Notes under the pieces: generated by a model
What the model saw: only the letters and a program-made list of their open reading frames with translations
Told to the model about the DNA's origin: nothing
Database searches by the model: none
Assembly: GCA_963759155.1 (NCBI GenBank)
Contig: CAVWXX010000019.1
Location: 62,001 to 126,000 of the forward strand
Source: SZUA-36 sp963759155
Lineage (GTDB): Bacteria; Pseudomonadota; Gammaproteobacteria; Xanthomonadales; SZUA-36
DNA length: 64,000 nt
Direction of reading: 5' to 3'
In this document: positions 26,974 through 36,039 of the stretch, piece after piece
Layout: each line of letters starts with the position of its first letter
Numbering within the stretch: position 1 is the stretch's first letter
Program-made: the position numbers and the translations under genes

Positions 26974-28296
26974 ATGAATAGGATTTCCGGTTTATTTTCA
27001 AGGATCGTGGGCCCTGCCGCGGTGATGGCGGCGGGCACCATGGGCGCCGGTGCCGTCGCCACGTTTATTCTTGCCGGCGCATGGTTCCGTTATGATTTGC
27101 TCTGGGTGGTGGTTGCTATCCTGCCCCTGTTTGTTATCTTCGTCGACTCTGCTTCCCGCATCGGCCTGCTGAACACCGATAAAGGTATGCTCTCGCTGAT
27201 CAGATCGAACATCCATCCATCAGTGGCCTGGTTTATTTTGCTCATCAACGTGCCGTTGCATTTGTTGGTGGGCATGGGCCAGATGTCTGTTATGACGTCG
27301 GCATTGATGTCGGTGTTTACTTTTTATCCACCCGAGACCGGCGCCACGGCAGATTATGTTCAGAACTACCAAGTTGCTGAAGTCATACTCTCACTGGCGG
27401 TCGCTTCCGGCATTTACTGGTTACTGTCATCCAACGGTTATGAGCGGATGCAAAAGGCCATGACATCCCTGATGGTCGTCATGTTTGTCTGTTTCCTGGT
27501 GGTCGCCTTGCGCGGTTTTCAGGAGTTACCCGCTATTCTCAACGGCTTTGTTCCCAGCATTCCAAATGACCTGGCGGTTCCCGGTTCAGATAGTCTGAGG
27601 CTGCCCTGGCAGTCCATTATGGCCATCATTGGAACCGCGCTCGCCCCGGCAGCACTTCTGGGTATTCCGTATATGAGCGCTGACAACACCAGGGGCACAC
27701 CAGATCTGAAGCGCGAGTTTCACAAGGCAATTGTGAATCTCGGTGTCATCTTTGGTTGTTACTCGATATTTGTGGTCGTCGCCGGTGGTTTTGCCCTTTA
27801 CAGCCTGGCAGACCATGCACAGATAGACACGGTGCATGAAGCGGGACGGGTTTTGGTTAAAGCATTTCCTGCCGGTCTTGGTTTTTTGGGACCATTGATT
27901 TTCTCGGTAGGTATTTGCCTGGCGGCACTCACCACCTTTGTCGTCGTCGTGCAGGTCATCAGCTATTGGCTACTTGATATGTTCGGTTACGACTGGCATG
28001 ACCGGGCAGATAATGTTGCATTCAAGCACATGCTGAAATTCTGGGTTTTTGTGCCCGCCATACTGGCGCCGTTCTGGAATTTTCCCGCGCTCTTAAAGGT
28101 CTTGCTGCTGATGGGTGTTAATGCCTTGTTGATACCGATGGTGATGCTTGTCGTGATCGTATTGGTTAACCGTCAACAGGTGATGGGTGAGTACAAGGCA
28201 AATGTGGCCCGGAATGTGATACTCAGCATTGGTGCGATCATTTCGATATGGCTGTCGATAGTGAAACTGCCGGGATATGCTGCGATGATATTCTGA
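26974..28296 (+). CDS. Nramp-related permease lacking the metal-binding residues
   Basis: 440 residues, about eleven membrane helices, with the fold signatures of the Nramp family in the APC superfamily (GPAAVMAAGTMGAGAVAT at the first helix). The Asp-Pro-Gly-Asn metal motif of helix 1 reads GAGA. The helix-6 region (TALAPAALLGIPYMSADN) lacks the Met-Pro-His-Asn motif. It therefore probably does not carry Mn2+ or Fe2+. Position between the reductase and the HypD/P5C dehydrogenase genes suggests uptake of the pathway substrate, perhaps hydroxyproline or a relative; that is inference. Confidence 0.8.
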   Translation: MNRISGLFSRIVGPAAVMAAGTMGAGAVATFILAGAWFRYDLLWVVVAILPLFVIFVDSASRIGLLNTDKGMLSLIRSNIHPSVAWFILLINVPLHLLVGMGQMSVMTSALMSVFTFYPPETGATADYVQNYQVAEVILSLAVASGIYWLLSSNGYERMQKAMTSLMVVMFVCFLVVALRGFQELPAILNGFVPSIPNDLAVPGSDSLRLPWQSIMAIIGTALAPAALLGIPYMSADNTRGTPDLKREFHKAIVNLGVIFGCYSIFVVVAGGFALYSLADHAQIDTVHEAGRVLVKAFPAGLGFLGPLIFSVGICLAALTTFVVVVQVISYWLLDMFGYDWHDRADNVAFKHMLKFWVFVPAILAPFWNFPALLKVLLLMGVNALLIPMVMLVVIVLVNRQQVMGEYKANVARNVILSIGAIISIWLSIVKLPGYAAMIF

Positions 28297-28341
28297 TGCC
28301 TCAAACCAGTTGTGAAGAATAACCGGAACGGATAAATAATC

Positions 28342-28701
28342 ATGAGTGATAACCCTAACCCAAGTGACGAATTTGAACTTTACGACCTGAGAGTTGTGGT
28401 CGAGTCGATCGAAGGAAACTGCACCTGCAACATGACTGAAGGTGATCACTTTTTCCTCAAGGGCGGGAAAATTTCTTTCCCCGATCAGCAGGATTTTTGT
28501 CTCTTTGCTCTGCAATCAGCAATTCCGCTGTTACCTGCCAAACAACGTCAATGCCATCCCGCTGACTGGATAGAGACCGATAGCCGCTGCGTATGTCCGG
28601 ATCCGGCCTGCAGGCTGACCATGCGTATTGACCGTAGCACCAGGCGCAAGCTGAAACATGACGATGTCAGTCCGCTTGCATGGGATGATGTCAACAGCTA
28701 G
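28342..28701 (+). CDS. TIGR04076 family protein
   Basis: 119 residues, cysteine-rich, no membrane segment. It shows the family pattern of a beta-hairpin start (YDLRVVVESIEGNCTC), GDHFFLKGGKISFP, FCLFALQSAIPLLPAKQR and the CVCPDP motif near residue 90. The spaced cysteines could bind a metal. The biochemical role of TIGR04076 proteins is not established; they are known mainly from anaerobes. Its place inside this operon suggests a supporting role for the glycyl-radical pathway. Confidence 0.75.
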   Translation: MSDNPNPSDEFELYDLRVVVESIEGNCTCNMTEGDHFFLKGGKISFPDQQDFCLFALQSAIPLLPAKQRQCHPADWIETDSRCVCPDPACRLTMRIDRSTRRKLKHDDVSPLAWDDVNS

Positions 28702-28847
28702 GGCATCATTCTCATGGCTGACTGATTGGCTGAATGGAGTGGGTTTTAGGCACCGCTAAACTCGGACTCCAACTGAAAACACTGTAAAATATCTGCATAG
28801 AAATTTTACCCAGCACTCACTGCTTAATGACAAAAAAGGTGCCAGCC

Positions 28848-30491
28848 ATGAATTTGCTCAACAATGCCATTTTTAAAGTTCCCTCACCCCACAATGAACC
28901 CGTTTATGATTTTGAACCCGGCTCAATTGAGCGCGCCAAACTGAAAGCTGCGCTTGATGAAATTGCCGGAAAGAAGATTGAAATCCCACTGATCATTGGT
29001 GGCAAGGAAGTACGCACCGGAAACCTCGGTCAGGCGGTCATGCCGCATGATCATAGTCATGTTTTGGCTGACTACCACCAGGCGGGTGAGAAAGAGATAG
29101 ACATGGCGATTGAAGCGGCCATGGCAGCAAAACCGGCGTGGGCCGCCTTACGCTGGGAAGAGCGCGCCGCCATTTTCCTGAAAGCAGCTGATCTGCTGGC
29201 GGGCAAATACCGGTTTGTTATGAATGCATTGAGCATGCTCTCAACCAGCAAGAGTGCCTACCAGGCCGAGATCGATGCGACCTGTGAGTTGATCGATTTC
29301 CTGCGCTTCAATGTCTATTTTGCGCAGCAGGTTTACAGCGACCAGCCATTACACTCACCGAACGGTATTTGGAACTCTGTTCAACAACGTCCGCTTGAAG
29401 GTTTTGTATTTGCCGTGGCGCCATTCAACTTCACCGCCATTGCCGGCAACCTGGCAACAGCGCCTGCGATCATGGGCAATACGGTATTGCTAAAACCTGC
29501 ATCCTCATGTGTCTACACGCCTTACCTGATTATGCAGATACTCAAGGAAGCCGGTTTGCCGGACGGTGTGATCAACTTTATCCCGGGGCGCGGTTCCATG
29601 GTCGGTAAAATCTGCCTCGACCACCCCGACCTTGGCGGCATTCACTTTACAGGTTCAACCGGGGTCTTCCACCAGATGTGGAAAACGGTTGGAACCAATA
29701 TTGCGAAGTATAAATCCTATCCGCGTATCGTCGGCGAGACCGGTGGCAAAGATTTTGTCTTTGCCCACTCAAGCGCCAATGTGAACAAGGTCGTGACGGC
29801 CATCATCCGCGGCGCCTTCGAATTCCAGGGACAAAAATGCTCAGCTGCCTCACGTGGATATATTCCAAAATCACTATGGCCGCAGGTTCGTCAAGGACTG
29901 GAAACGGAGATGGCCAAAATCAAGATGGGGCCGGTCACTGACTTCAGAAATTTCTTCAATGCCGTCATTGATAAGAACGCGTTTTCGACCATCACCGAAT
30001 TCATCGACTTTACCAAAAACGCGGATGACGCCGAAATCATCATTGGCGGCGGTTACGATGACAGTAAGGGTTACTTCATCGAACCCACCGTGATCCTGGC
30101 AGATGATCCAAACTACCGGACCATGGAAGAGGAAATTTTTGGCCCGGTGATGACCATCCATGTTTATGATGATGACAAGTATGAAGAGATGCTGGAGGTA
30201 TGCGACCAGACGTCCATCTATGCCCTGACCGGTGCGATATTTGCCACCGAACGTACGGCCGTCAGCCTGGCGCTGAGCAAGCTTGAAAACTCTGCCGGCA
30301 ACTTTTACATCAACGACAAACCAACCGGCGCCGTGGTCGGGCAACAACCGTTTGGCGGGGCGCGGGCTTCCGGCACCAATGACAAGGCGGGTTCTTATTT
30401 GAATCTGTTGCGTTGGGTATCCACCCGTACAATCAAGGAAACCTTCGACGCACCCGAGTCTTTCGAGTACCCGTTTATGGAAAGCGACTGA
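28848..30491 (+). CDS. pruA: L-glutamate gamma-semialdehyde (P5C) dehydrogenase
   Basis: NAD-dependent oxidation of P5C/glutamate semialdehyde to glutamate. The ATG at 28848 has an AAGGTG site and is preferred to 28827. About 547 residues, the length of the stand-alone P5CDH form. Motifs: VAPFNFTAIAGNLATAP, LKPASSCVYTP, IHFTGSTGVF, catalytic Glu in GETGGKDF and catalytic Cys in FQGQKCSAASR, ending with TGAVVGQQPFGGARASG. A second P5C dehydrogenase besides PutA within 10 kb, placed 36 bases before the HypD-like gene, implies the two enzymes work in sequence. Confidence 0.92.
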   Translation: MNLLNNAIFKVPSPHNEPVYDFEPGSIERAKLKAALDEIAGKKIEIPLIIGGKEVRTGNLGQAVMPHDHSHVLADYHQAGEKEIDMAIEAAMAAKPAWAALRWEERAAIFLKAADLLAGKYRFVMNALSMLSTSKSAYQAEIDATCELIDFLRFNVYFAQQVYSDQPLHSPNGIWNSVQQRPLEGFVFAVAPFNFTAIAGNLATAPAIMGNTVLLKPASSCVYTPYLIMQILKEAGLPDGVINFIPGRGSMVGKICLDHPDLGGIHFTGSTGVFHQMWKTVGTNIAKYKSYPRIVGETGGKDFVFAHSSANVNKVVTAIIRGAFEFQGQKCSAASRGYIPKSLWPQVRQGLETEMAKIKMGPVTDFRNFFNAVIDKNAFSTITEFIDFTKNADDAEIIIGGGYDDSKGYFIEPTVILADDPNYRTMEEEIFGPVMTIHVYDDDKYEEMLEVCDQTSIYALTGAIFATERTAVSLALSKLENSAGNFYINDKPTGAVVGQQPFGGARASGTNDKAGSYLNLLRWVSTRTIKETFDAPESFEYPFMESD

Positions 30492-30527
30492 ATTTTATTT
30501 ACGCCATGATGCGAGGAAATGGCAACG

Positions 30528-32984
30528 ATGGACACAATTACCAACGGTAGCGACAGACCACAAAGAAAGGCGGCCAGCGAGGGCAACTTTTACCCTGAGC
30601 GCCCGAATGCCATCGGGCCAGGTATGAATGACCGTATCAGGCGTTTGCGTAAACTGAGTGTCGATGCCAGACCAAGCCTCAGCATCGAAAGAGCGCTGCA
30701 TGAGACCGCTTTCTATCAGCAAAATCTCGGCAAGTATTCAATGCCCGTATTACGGGCGTTGAATTTTCTTAACCACTGTGAAAAGAAGACCCTCTACCTT
30801 GGGGATGATGAGTTAATCGTCGGTGAGCGCGGGCCAGCACCCAAGGTGGTACCGACCTTTCCCGAGTTAACCTGCCACAGCGTTGAGGACTTTCATGTCC
30901 TGAATAAGCGCGATCAACAACGCTATACGATTTCTGAAGAGGACATTGACACCTATGCCCGTGAAGTCATTCCCTACTGGCAGGGTAAGACCATTCGCGA
31001 AAGAATCTTTAACCATGTTCCCGAAGAGTGGCTGTCAGCCTACCAGGCCGGTCTGTTTACGGAGTTTATGGAGCAACGTGCTGCCGGCCACACGGCACTG
31101 GATGGCCAGATTTACAACAAGGGTATGCTCGACTACAAGCAACAGATCGCTGCGGAAATCGATGCGCTGGATTACCTCAATGACCCTGAGGCAACCGATC
31201 GCTTTGAAGAGCTTACGGCGATGGCCATCTCCTGTGATGCGGTTATCGTATTTGCAGAGCGTCATGCCGAACTGGCTGAGCAATTGGCTGCCACCGAAGA
31301 AGACCCGCAACGTCTCGCCGAGCTGAAGAAAATTGCCGAGGTCTGCCGTTGGGTACCGGCGAATAAGCCTCGTAACTTTCATGAGGCAATCCAGATGTAC
31401 TGGTTTGTACACCTCGGCACCATCACCGAACTGAATGGCTGGGATGCCATGAACCCGGGGCATTTTGATCAGCACCTGGCGCCATTTTACGCGGCGGAAA
31501 TTGCAGCAGGTACACTGACCCGCGAACAGGCCAAGGAGTTGCTCTGCTGCTTCTGGATCAAGGTCAATAACCATACTGCCCCGCCCAAGGTGGGTATCAC
31601 GGCACGCGAAAGCGGCACCTATAACGATTTCACCAATATCAACATTGGTGGTATCACGGCTGACGGCAAAGACGGCGTCTCCGAGGTTTCGTATATCCTG
31701 CTCGAGGTCATAGAAGAACTGCATATTCTGCAACCGGGTAACTCGGTTCATATCAGCAGCAAAACACCCGACCGCTTCCTGCATGCGGCCTGTAAGGTGA
31801 TCCGCCAGGGTCATGGCTACCCGTCGGTATTCAATCCGGATGTGTATGTCACCGAACTGCTCAGGCAGGGGAAATCACTCAAAGATGCCCGTGAAGGCGG
31901 TTGCAGCGGCTGTATCGAGGTTGGCGCCTTCGGCAAGGAGTCCTTCCTGCTCACTGGTTATCTGAATGTACCGAAGGTGCTCGAAATCACACTGAACAAC
32001 GGCATCGACCCGGTGACGGGCAAACAAGCGGGTATAGAAACCGGTGATCCACTTACATTTACAAGCTATGAGCAGCTTTACGAGGCATTTAAACGGCAGC
32101 TTGATTTCATCATCGACACCAAGATCCGGGTCAGTAACTACATTGACAGGATGTTTGCCAAATACGCCCCGGCGCCATTTCTCTCAGTGGTCATAGAGGA
32201 CTGCATCAGCAAGGGCAAGGACTATTACAACGGCGGTCCGCGCTATAACACCAACTACATCCAGTGCACCGGACTGGGAACCACCACCGACAGCCTTGCG
32301 GTACTAAAAAAACATGTATTTGAAGACGAGCGCTTCAGCATGGACAGGGTTCTGGATGCGGTGGCCAACAATTTTGAAGGCGAGGAGTTCCTGCGCCAAA
32401 CGGTTTTGAACAAAACACCCTTCTTTGGCAACGATGACGACTACGCCGATGATATAGCCTTGAAGGTCTATGCAGACCTGCTCGAAGCCATCGATGGCAA
32501 ACCCAATGTCAGGGGCGGAGAATTCCACCTGAACATGCTTTCAACCACCTGCCACATCTATTTTGGCAAGGTCATGGGTGCCACACCCAATGGCCGCCTG
32601 GCCGGCAAATCGATATCCGACGGTACTTCACCTTCACATGGTGCGGACACTCATGGCCCTTCCATGGTGATACGTTCATTGACCAAACTGGATCACACCA
32701 TGTCCGGTGGCACACTGCTCAATCAGCGTTTTCTACCCAGTCTGCTCAAGCGCGATGAAGACATCACCAAGCTGGGGCAGTTGATTCGCAGCTACTTTAC
32801 GCTGGGTGGTCATCATATCCAGTTTAATATCGTTGATACCGCTACCCTGAAAGCAGCCCAGAAGTGTCCCGAGGATTACAAGGATTTGCTGGTGCGGATG
32901 GCGGGTTACAGTGATTACTTCAATGATATGAATGCCGATTTGCAGCAGGAGGTCATTGAGCGCACTGAGAACGAGTCGTTTTGA
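30528..32984 (+). CDS. hypD: Glycyl-radical enzyme, probable trans-4-hydroxy-L-proline dehydratase
   Basis: Member of the pyruvate formate-lyase-like radical superfamily, ~818 residues. The start at 30528 fits the GAGGAA site nine bases upstream better than 30519. The thiyl loop reads GGCSGCIEVGAFGKE, with active Cys462 and Glu464 in the GCxE arrangement; the GxCSGCxE context matches HypD better than choline, glycerol or isethionate lyases as I know them. The radical site is Gly793 in RMAGYSDYF near the C-terminus. HypD removes water from hydroxyproline to give P5C, which the preceding dehydrogenase would oxidise. The radical is destroyed by O2. The exact substrate remains an inference. Confidence 0.82.
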   Translation: MDTITNGSDRPQRKAASEGNFYPERPNAIGPGMNDRIRRLRKLSVDARPSLSIERALHETAFYQQNLGKYSMPVLRALNFLNHCEKKTLYLGDDELIVGERGPAPKVVPTFPELTCHSVEDFHVLNKRDQQRYTISEEDIDTYAREVIPYWQGKTIRERIFNHVPEEWLSAYQAGLFTEFMEQRAAGHTALDGQIYNKGMLDYKQQIAAEIDALDYLNDPEATDRFEELTAMAISCDAVIVFAERHAELAEQLAATEEDPQRLAELKKIAEVCRWVPANKPRNFHEAIQMYWFVHLGTITELNGWDAMNPGHFDQHLAPFYAAEIAAGTLTREQAKELLCCFWIKVNNHTAPPKVGITARESGTYNDFTNINIGGITADGKDGVSEVSYILLEVIEELHILQPGNSVHISSKTPDRFLHAACKVIRQGHGYPSVFNPDVYVTELLRQGKSLKDAREGGCSGCIEVGAFGKESFLLTGYLNVPKVLEITLNNGIDPVTGKQAGIETGDPLTFTSYEQLYEAFKRQLDFIIDTKIRVSNYIDRMFAKYAPAPFLSVVIEDCISKGKDYYNGGPRYNTNYIQCTGLGTTTDSLAVLKKHVFEDERFSMDRVLDAVANNFEGEEFLRQTVLNKTPFFGNDDDYADDIALKVYADLLEAIDGKPNVRGGEFHLNMLSTTCHIYFGKVMGATPNGRLAGKSISDGTSPSHGADTHGPSMVIRSLTKLDHTMSGGTLLNQRFLPSLLKRDEDITKLGQLIRSYFTLGGHHIQFNIVDTATLKAAQKCPEDYKDLLVRMAGYSDYFNDMNADLQQEVIERTENESF

Positions 32985-33949
32985 GCATAGCAAAGCACAA
33001 CTCTGGGGAAACCGTTTCGACCTCTTCTGTGGAAACTGACGAGCATGGCGCCGTTGTTTTCGATGTAAAGCGTTATGCCATCAACGACGGCCCCGGTATA
33101 AGAGTCACCATATTTCTCAAAGGCTGCCCGCTTTCCTGCCGCTGGTGCCATAACCCCGAAAGTATCTCGCCCAAAGTGCAAAAGATGTATTCCAAAAATA
33201 AATGCATCGGCTGCGGTGAATGCGTCAGCATCTGCCCCGTAGAGGCCTGTGAGTTAACAGCCGGGGGAATCGTCACGGATAACAGTATCTGCCTGCGCTG
33301 TGGACAGTGTGCCGAGGTCTGCCCGGCACTGGCCACCGAGATGTCGGGGCACTATGAGTCAATCACCGAATTGCTTAAGGTCATTGAGAAAGAACGTCCG
33401 TTTTTTGATCAATCGGGTGGCGGGGTTACTTTTTCCGGTGGTGAACCGCTCCTCTTTCCGGAGTTTTTAGCCGGGATTCTTGATGCTTGCGGTCGTATGC
33501 AAATCCACCGCACTGTTGATACCTCCGGCCTGGCAAGCACCAGAACGATCCTGGAAATCGCCAAACGTACTGATCTGTTCCTCTACGACCTGAAATTGAT
33601 GGACTCTGAAAAACACAAACTTTGGACAGGTGTTGGTAACCGCCGGATTCTGCAAAACCTGGAAACCCTGGCCAAAACCGGTGCTGATATTCAGATTCGC
33701 ATTCCGTTGATCAAGGGGGTCAATTGCGATGAGAAAAATATCGAGGATACAGCCTTCTTTATCAATGCTTTGTCCGGCCCACGCAAAGCAATCAGTCTCC
33801 TGCCGTATCACAACCTGGCGGAGGGTAAATCTATCAAGTTGGGGAAGGACTACAATCCTGGCACGATGACCAACCCCGATGAAAAAGAACTGGCGCGGGT
33901 CATCGCCCAGTTTGCCGCCCATGGTTTATCGGCAAGTGTTGGGGGTTGA
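32981..33949 (+). CDS. hypE: Glycyl-radical enzyme activase (radical SAM)
   Basis: 322 residues, starting at a TTG that overlaps the previous TGA, so the two are translationally coupled. The radical-SAM site CPLSCRWC (about residues 49-56) binds a 4Fe-4S cluster that cleaves S-adenosylmethionine to place the radical on the partner's glycine. An inserted ferredoxin-like domain carries two more clusters (CIGCGECVSICP and CLRCGQCAEVCP, about residues 75-120), as in activases of PFL-like dehydratases. GGVTFSGGEPLL is the conserved SAM-contact motif. It clearly serves the glycyl-radical enzyme encoded upstream. Confidence 0.9.
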   Translation: MSIAKHNSGETVSTSSVETDEHGAVVFDVKRYAINDGPGIRVTIFLKGCPLSCRWCHNPESISPKVQKMYSKNKCIGCGECVSICPVEACELTAGGIVTDNSICLRCGQCAEVCPALATEMSGHYESITELLKVIEKERPFFDQSGGGVTFSGGEPLLFPEFLAGILDACGRMQIHRTVDTSGLASTRTILEIAKRTDLFLYDLKLMDSEKHKLWTGVGNRRILQNLETLAKTGADIQIRIPLIKGVNCDEKNIEDTAFFINALSGPRKAISLLPYHNLAEGKSIKLGKDYNPGTMTNPDEKELARVIAQFAAHGLSASVGG

Positions 33950-34105
33950 GAAGCTTTTCGATGCTTAAGCAACGTGCCTGGCGCGCGCCCCTTTTTCCAA
34001 ATCGCAAGTAGCCTGTAGATTCATCCACAACTTTGGTGATGTACCCAATACTTACGCAATAGCCTTATGCACGTCACTGTATGAAATCTGAGATAATTAT
34101 TCGTT

Positions 34106-35467
34106 ATGTCAAACAAACCCATCATCGTCTGTAAATTCGGCGGCACCTCACTGGCCAGGGCCTCGCAAATCCGCAAGGCTGAGTCCATTATCAATGCCGA
34201 CCCAAATCGTCGCTACGTGATCAATTCTGCACCAGGCAAGCGCGCCAGTGGCGATCAGAAAATTACCGACCTGCTGTACCTGTGCCACGAACACGCCAGT
34301 CGCAACCTGCCCTTCGAGGAAGTCTTCAACATCATCGCCAGCCGTTTTGAAGAGATTGCCGATGAACTGGAACTGAAGCTGGATCTTTCTGAAGAACTGG
34401 CCACCATCAAGGCCACCATAGCGAGACATGGCCAGACCGGTCAGCCTGCGGACTATGCAGCCAGTCGCGGTGAGTACCTGAATGGCATAATCATTGCTGC
34501 CCTGTTGGGCTGGCGTTTTATAGACGCTGCCGAGGTAATTTTATTTGATGCCCAGGGCAATTTGGACAAGCAACGCAGCTATGACACACTGGCGGAAAAA
34601 CTAGCCAGCCAGCCTGCTGTCATTCCGGGTTTTTACGGCAGCACCGCTGATGGCCAGATCAAAACCTTCAGCCGTGGCGGCAGTGATATCACCGGCTCTA
34701 TTGTCGCACGCGCCCTGCACGCCCATAGTTATGAAAACTGGACCGATGTACCAGGCCTGTTCATTACCGATCCACGCATTGTGGCGGGCGCTTATCCGAT
34801 TGAAATTGTTACCTATCAGGAACTGCGTGAACTGAGTTATTCCGGCGCGGCGGTTTTGCATGAAGATGCCGTCTTCCCTGTACGCGAGGCGGGTATTCCA
34901 GTACGCATCCGCGACACCAATGACCCTGAGCACCCCGGCACCATTATCGTACCCCGTCATCATCCCGAGGCCAAAAAGGGCTATTTGATTACCGGCATTG
35001 CAGGCCGCAAAGACTTCACTGTCATCCAGATCGAAAAGCCGATGATGAACAAAGAAATCGGATTTGGTCGTCGCGTTCTGCAAGTTCTTGAAGACCATGA
35101 TGTCAGCTTCGAGCATATGCCGTCAGGCATTGACACCCTGTCGGTGGTAATTGCCGCCAGTCAAATCGGCGACAAACTCGATGTCATCCTGCAAGAAATC
35201 GACCTTGCGGTCGAGCCCGAATGTGTCAGCGTAACCGACAAAATGGCCCTTTTGACGGTCGTTGGCCGTGGCATGGCTCACTTCCCCGGTCTTGCAGCAC
35301 GCGTCCTTGCAGCTCTTGGCGAGCAGAACATCAACGTGCGCATGATCGATTCTGGCAATAGTCAGGTGAACCTGATCGTCGGTGTGGATGTCGAGCGATA
35401 TGAGGATGCCGTGCGAGCCATTTACGCCGCCTTTGTCCATGATGGCGAAGCCATGCGTGGGTACTGA
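34106..35467 (+). CDS. lysC: Aspartokinase
   Basis: Phosphorylates aspartate for lysine, threonine and methionine synthesis. 453 residues: kinase domain with VCKFGGTSLARASQI at the start, AASRGEYLNGIIIAALL and SRGGSDITGSIVARAL, then two ACT domains (about residues 305-450; for example LLTVVGRGMAHFPGLAARVL) for feedback control. It is longer than the ~410-residue proteobacterial LysC and has a different N-terminal region, closer to the long monofunctional class seen outside Proteobacteria. In many gammaproteobacteria lysC lies between alaS and csrA; here that slot is empty and this gene lies beyond tRNA-Ser. Confidence 0.9.
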   Translation: MSNKPIIVCKFGGTSLARASQIRKAESIINADPNRRYVINSAPGKRASGDQKITDLLYLCHEHASRNLPFEEVFNIIASRFEEIADELELKLDLSEELATIKATIARHGQTGQPADYAASRGEYLNGIIIAALLGWRFIDAAEVILFDAQGNLDKQRSYDTLAEKLASQPAVIPGFYGSTADGQIKTFSRGGSDITGSIVARALHAHSYENWTDVPGLFITDPRIVAGAYPIEIVTYQELRELSYSGAAVLHEDAVFPVREAGIPVRIRDTNDPEHPGTIIVPRHHPEAKKGYLITGIAGRKDFTVIQIEKPMMNKEIGFGRRVLQVLEDHDVSFEHMPSGIDTLSVVIAASQIGDKLDVILQEIDLAVEPECVSVTDKMALLTVVGRGMAHFPGLAARVLAALGEQNINVRMIDSGNSQVNLIVGVDVERYEDAVRAIYAAFVHDGEAMRGY

Positions 35468-35469
35468 CT

Positions 35470-35564
35470 CGAACCCTGGTGCTATGCACCGGGTTCTGAA
35501 TCTTGCCGACCTCTTCGTCAGAAATAGAAAACCCCGCGATGCGGGGCTTTTTTGTATCTGGCGG
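35470..35564 (-). repeat. Partial copy of the tRNA-Ser-associated repeat
   Basis: About 95 bases nearly identical to the right half of the three units at 36501-37059: the T-arm-like hairpin, the linker and the CCCCGC-GAT-GCGGGG terminator (35532-35546), ending in TATCTGGCGG, which matches the sequence abutting the tRNA-Ser 3' CCA end. It begins three bases after the aspartokinase stop and supplies that gene's terminator. It is a displaced remnant of the array. Confidence 0.8.
35528..35553 (+). terminator. Rho-independent terminator of the aspartokinase gene
   Basis: Stem CCCCGC/GCGGGG with loop GAT (35532-35546), followed by CTTTTTT and preceded by an A-run, so it may work on both strands. 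Confidence 0.85.
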
Positions 35565-35702
35565 TGGATACAGTCCTCTGCGAACCTGTCTCTGCGGATA
35601 ATCCCTATCTCACTTGAAGAATGCAGGGAATATTTCTATATTTTCGCTCATTCTGAGTACACATCTTTCAGGAAGACTAAAAAGGACTGTGCATTCCCGT
35701 TA

Positions 35703-36008
35703 CTATGCTCCCACTTGCGCCTTCCATTGATGTATTTTTCGAATGGTCGGGTCAAGCTCTGCCTTTGCTTTATCTAAGTCATAGGACTTTTGCAGGTTCA
35801 TCCATAGTTCAGGACCCGTGCCAAAAAACCGGCCAAGCCGCAGAGCTGTGTCGGCGGTTATATCACGTTTGCCGCGAATAATTTGAGATATGCGATTTGG
35901 TGGCACATTAATCTGGCGAGACAATTCAGTGGGGGTAATCCCGATTTCTTCCAATTCATCCACCAGGAACTCACCTGGATGGATCGGTTTTCTAGTCATG
36001 ATACTCAC
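35703..36008 (-). CDS. higA: HigA-family antitoxin
   Basis: 101 residues. Begins TRKPIHPGEFLVDEL, then an XRE-type helix-turn-helix (ITPTELSRQINVPPNRISQIIRG, about residues 24-46), RDITADTALRLGRFFG and GPELWMNLQKSYDL, the standard HigA/VapI pattern. HigA neutralises the HigB ribonuclease and represses the operon. It lies 31 bases downstream of the broken higB, the usual toxin-first order of this family. Confidence 0.92.
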   Translation of the reverse strand: MSIMTRKPIHPGEFLVDELEEIGITPTELSRQINVPPNRISQIIRGKRDITADTALRLGRFFGTGPELWMNLQKSYDLDKAKAELDPTIRKIHQWKAQVGA

Positions 36009-36039
36009 CTTTAGACTCTCAAAAATTTTCCAGACTCAC

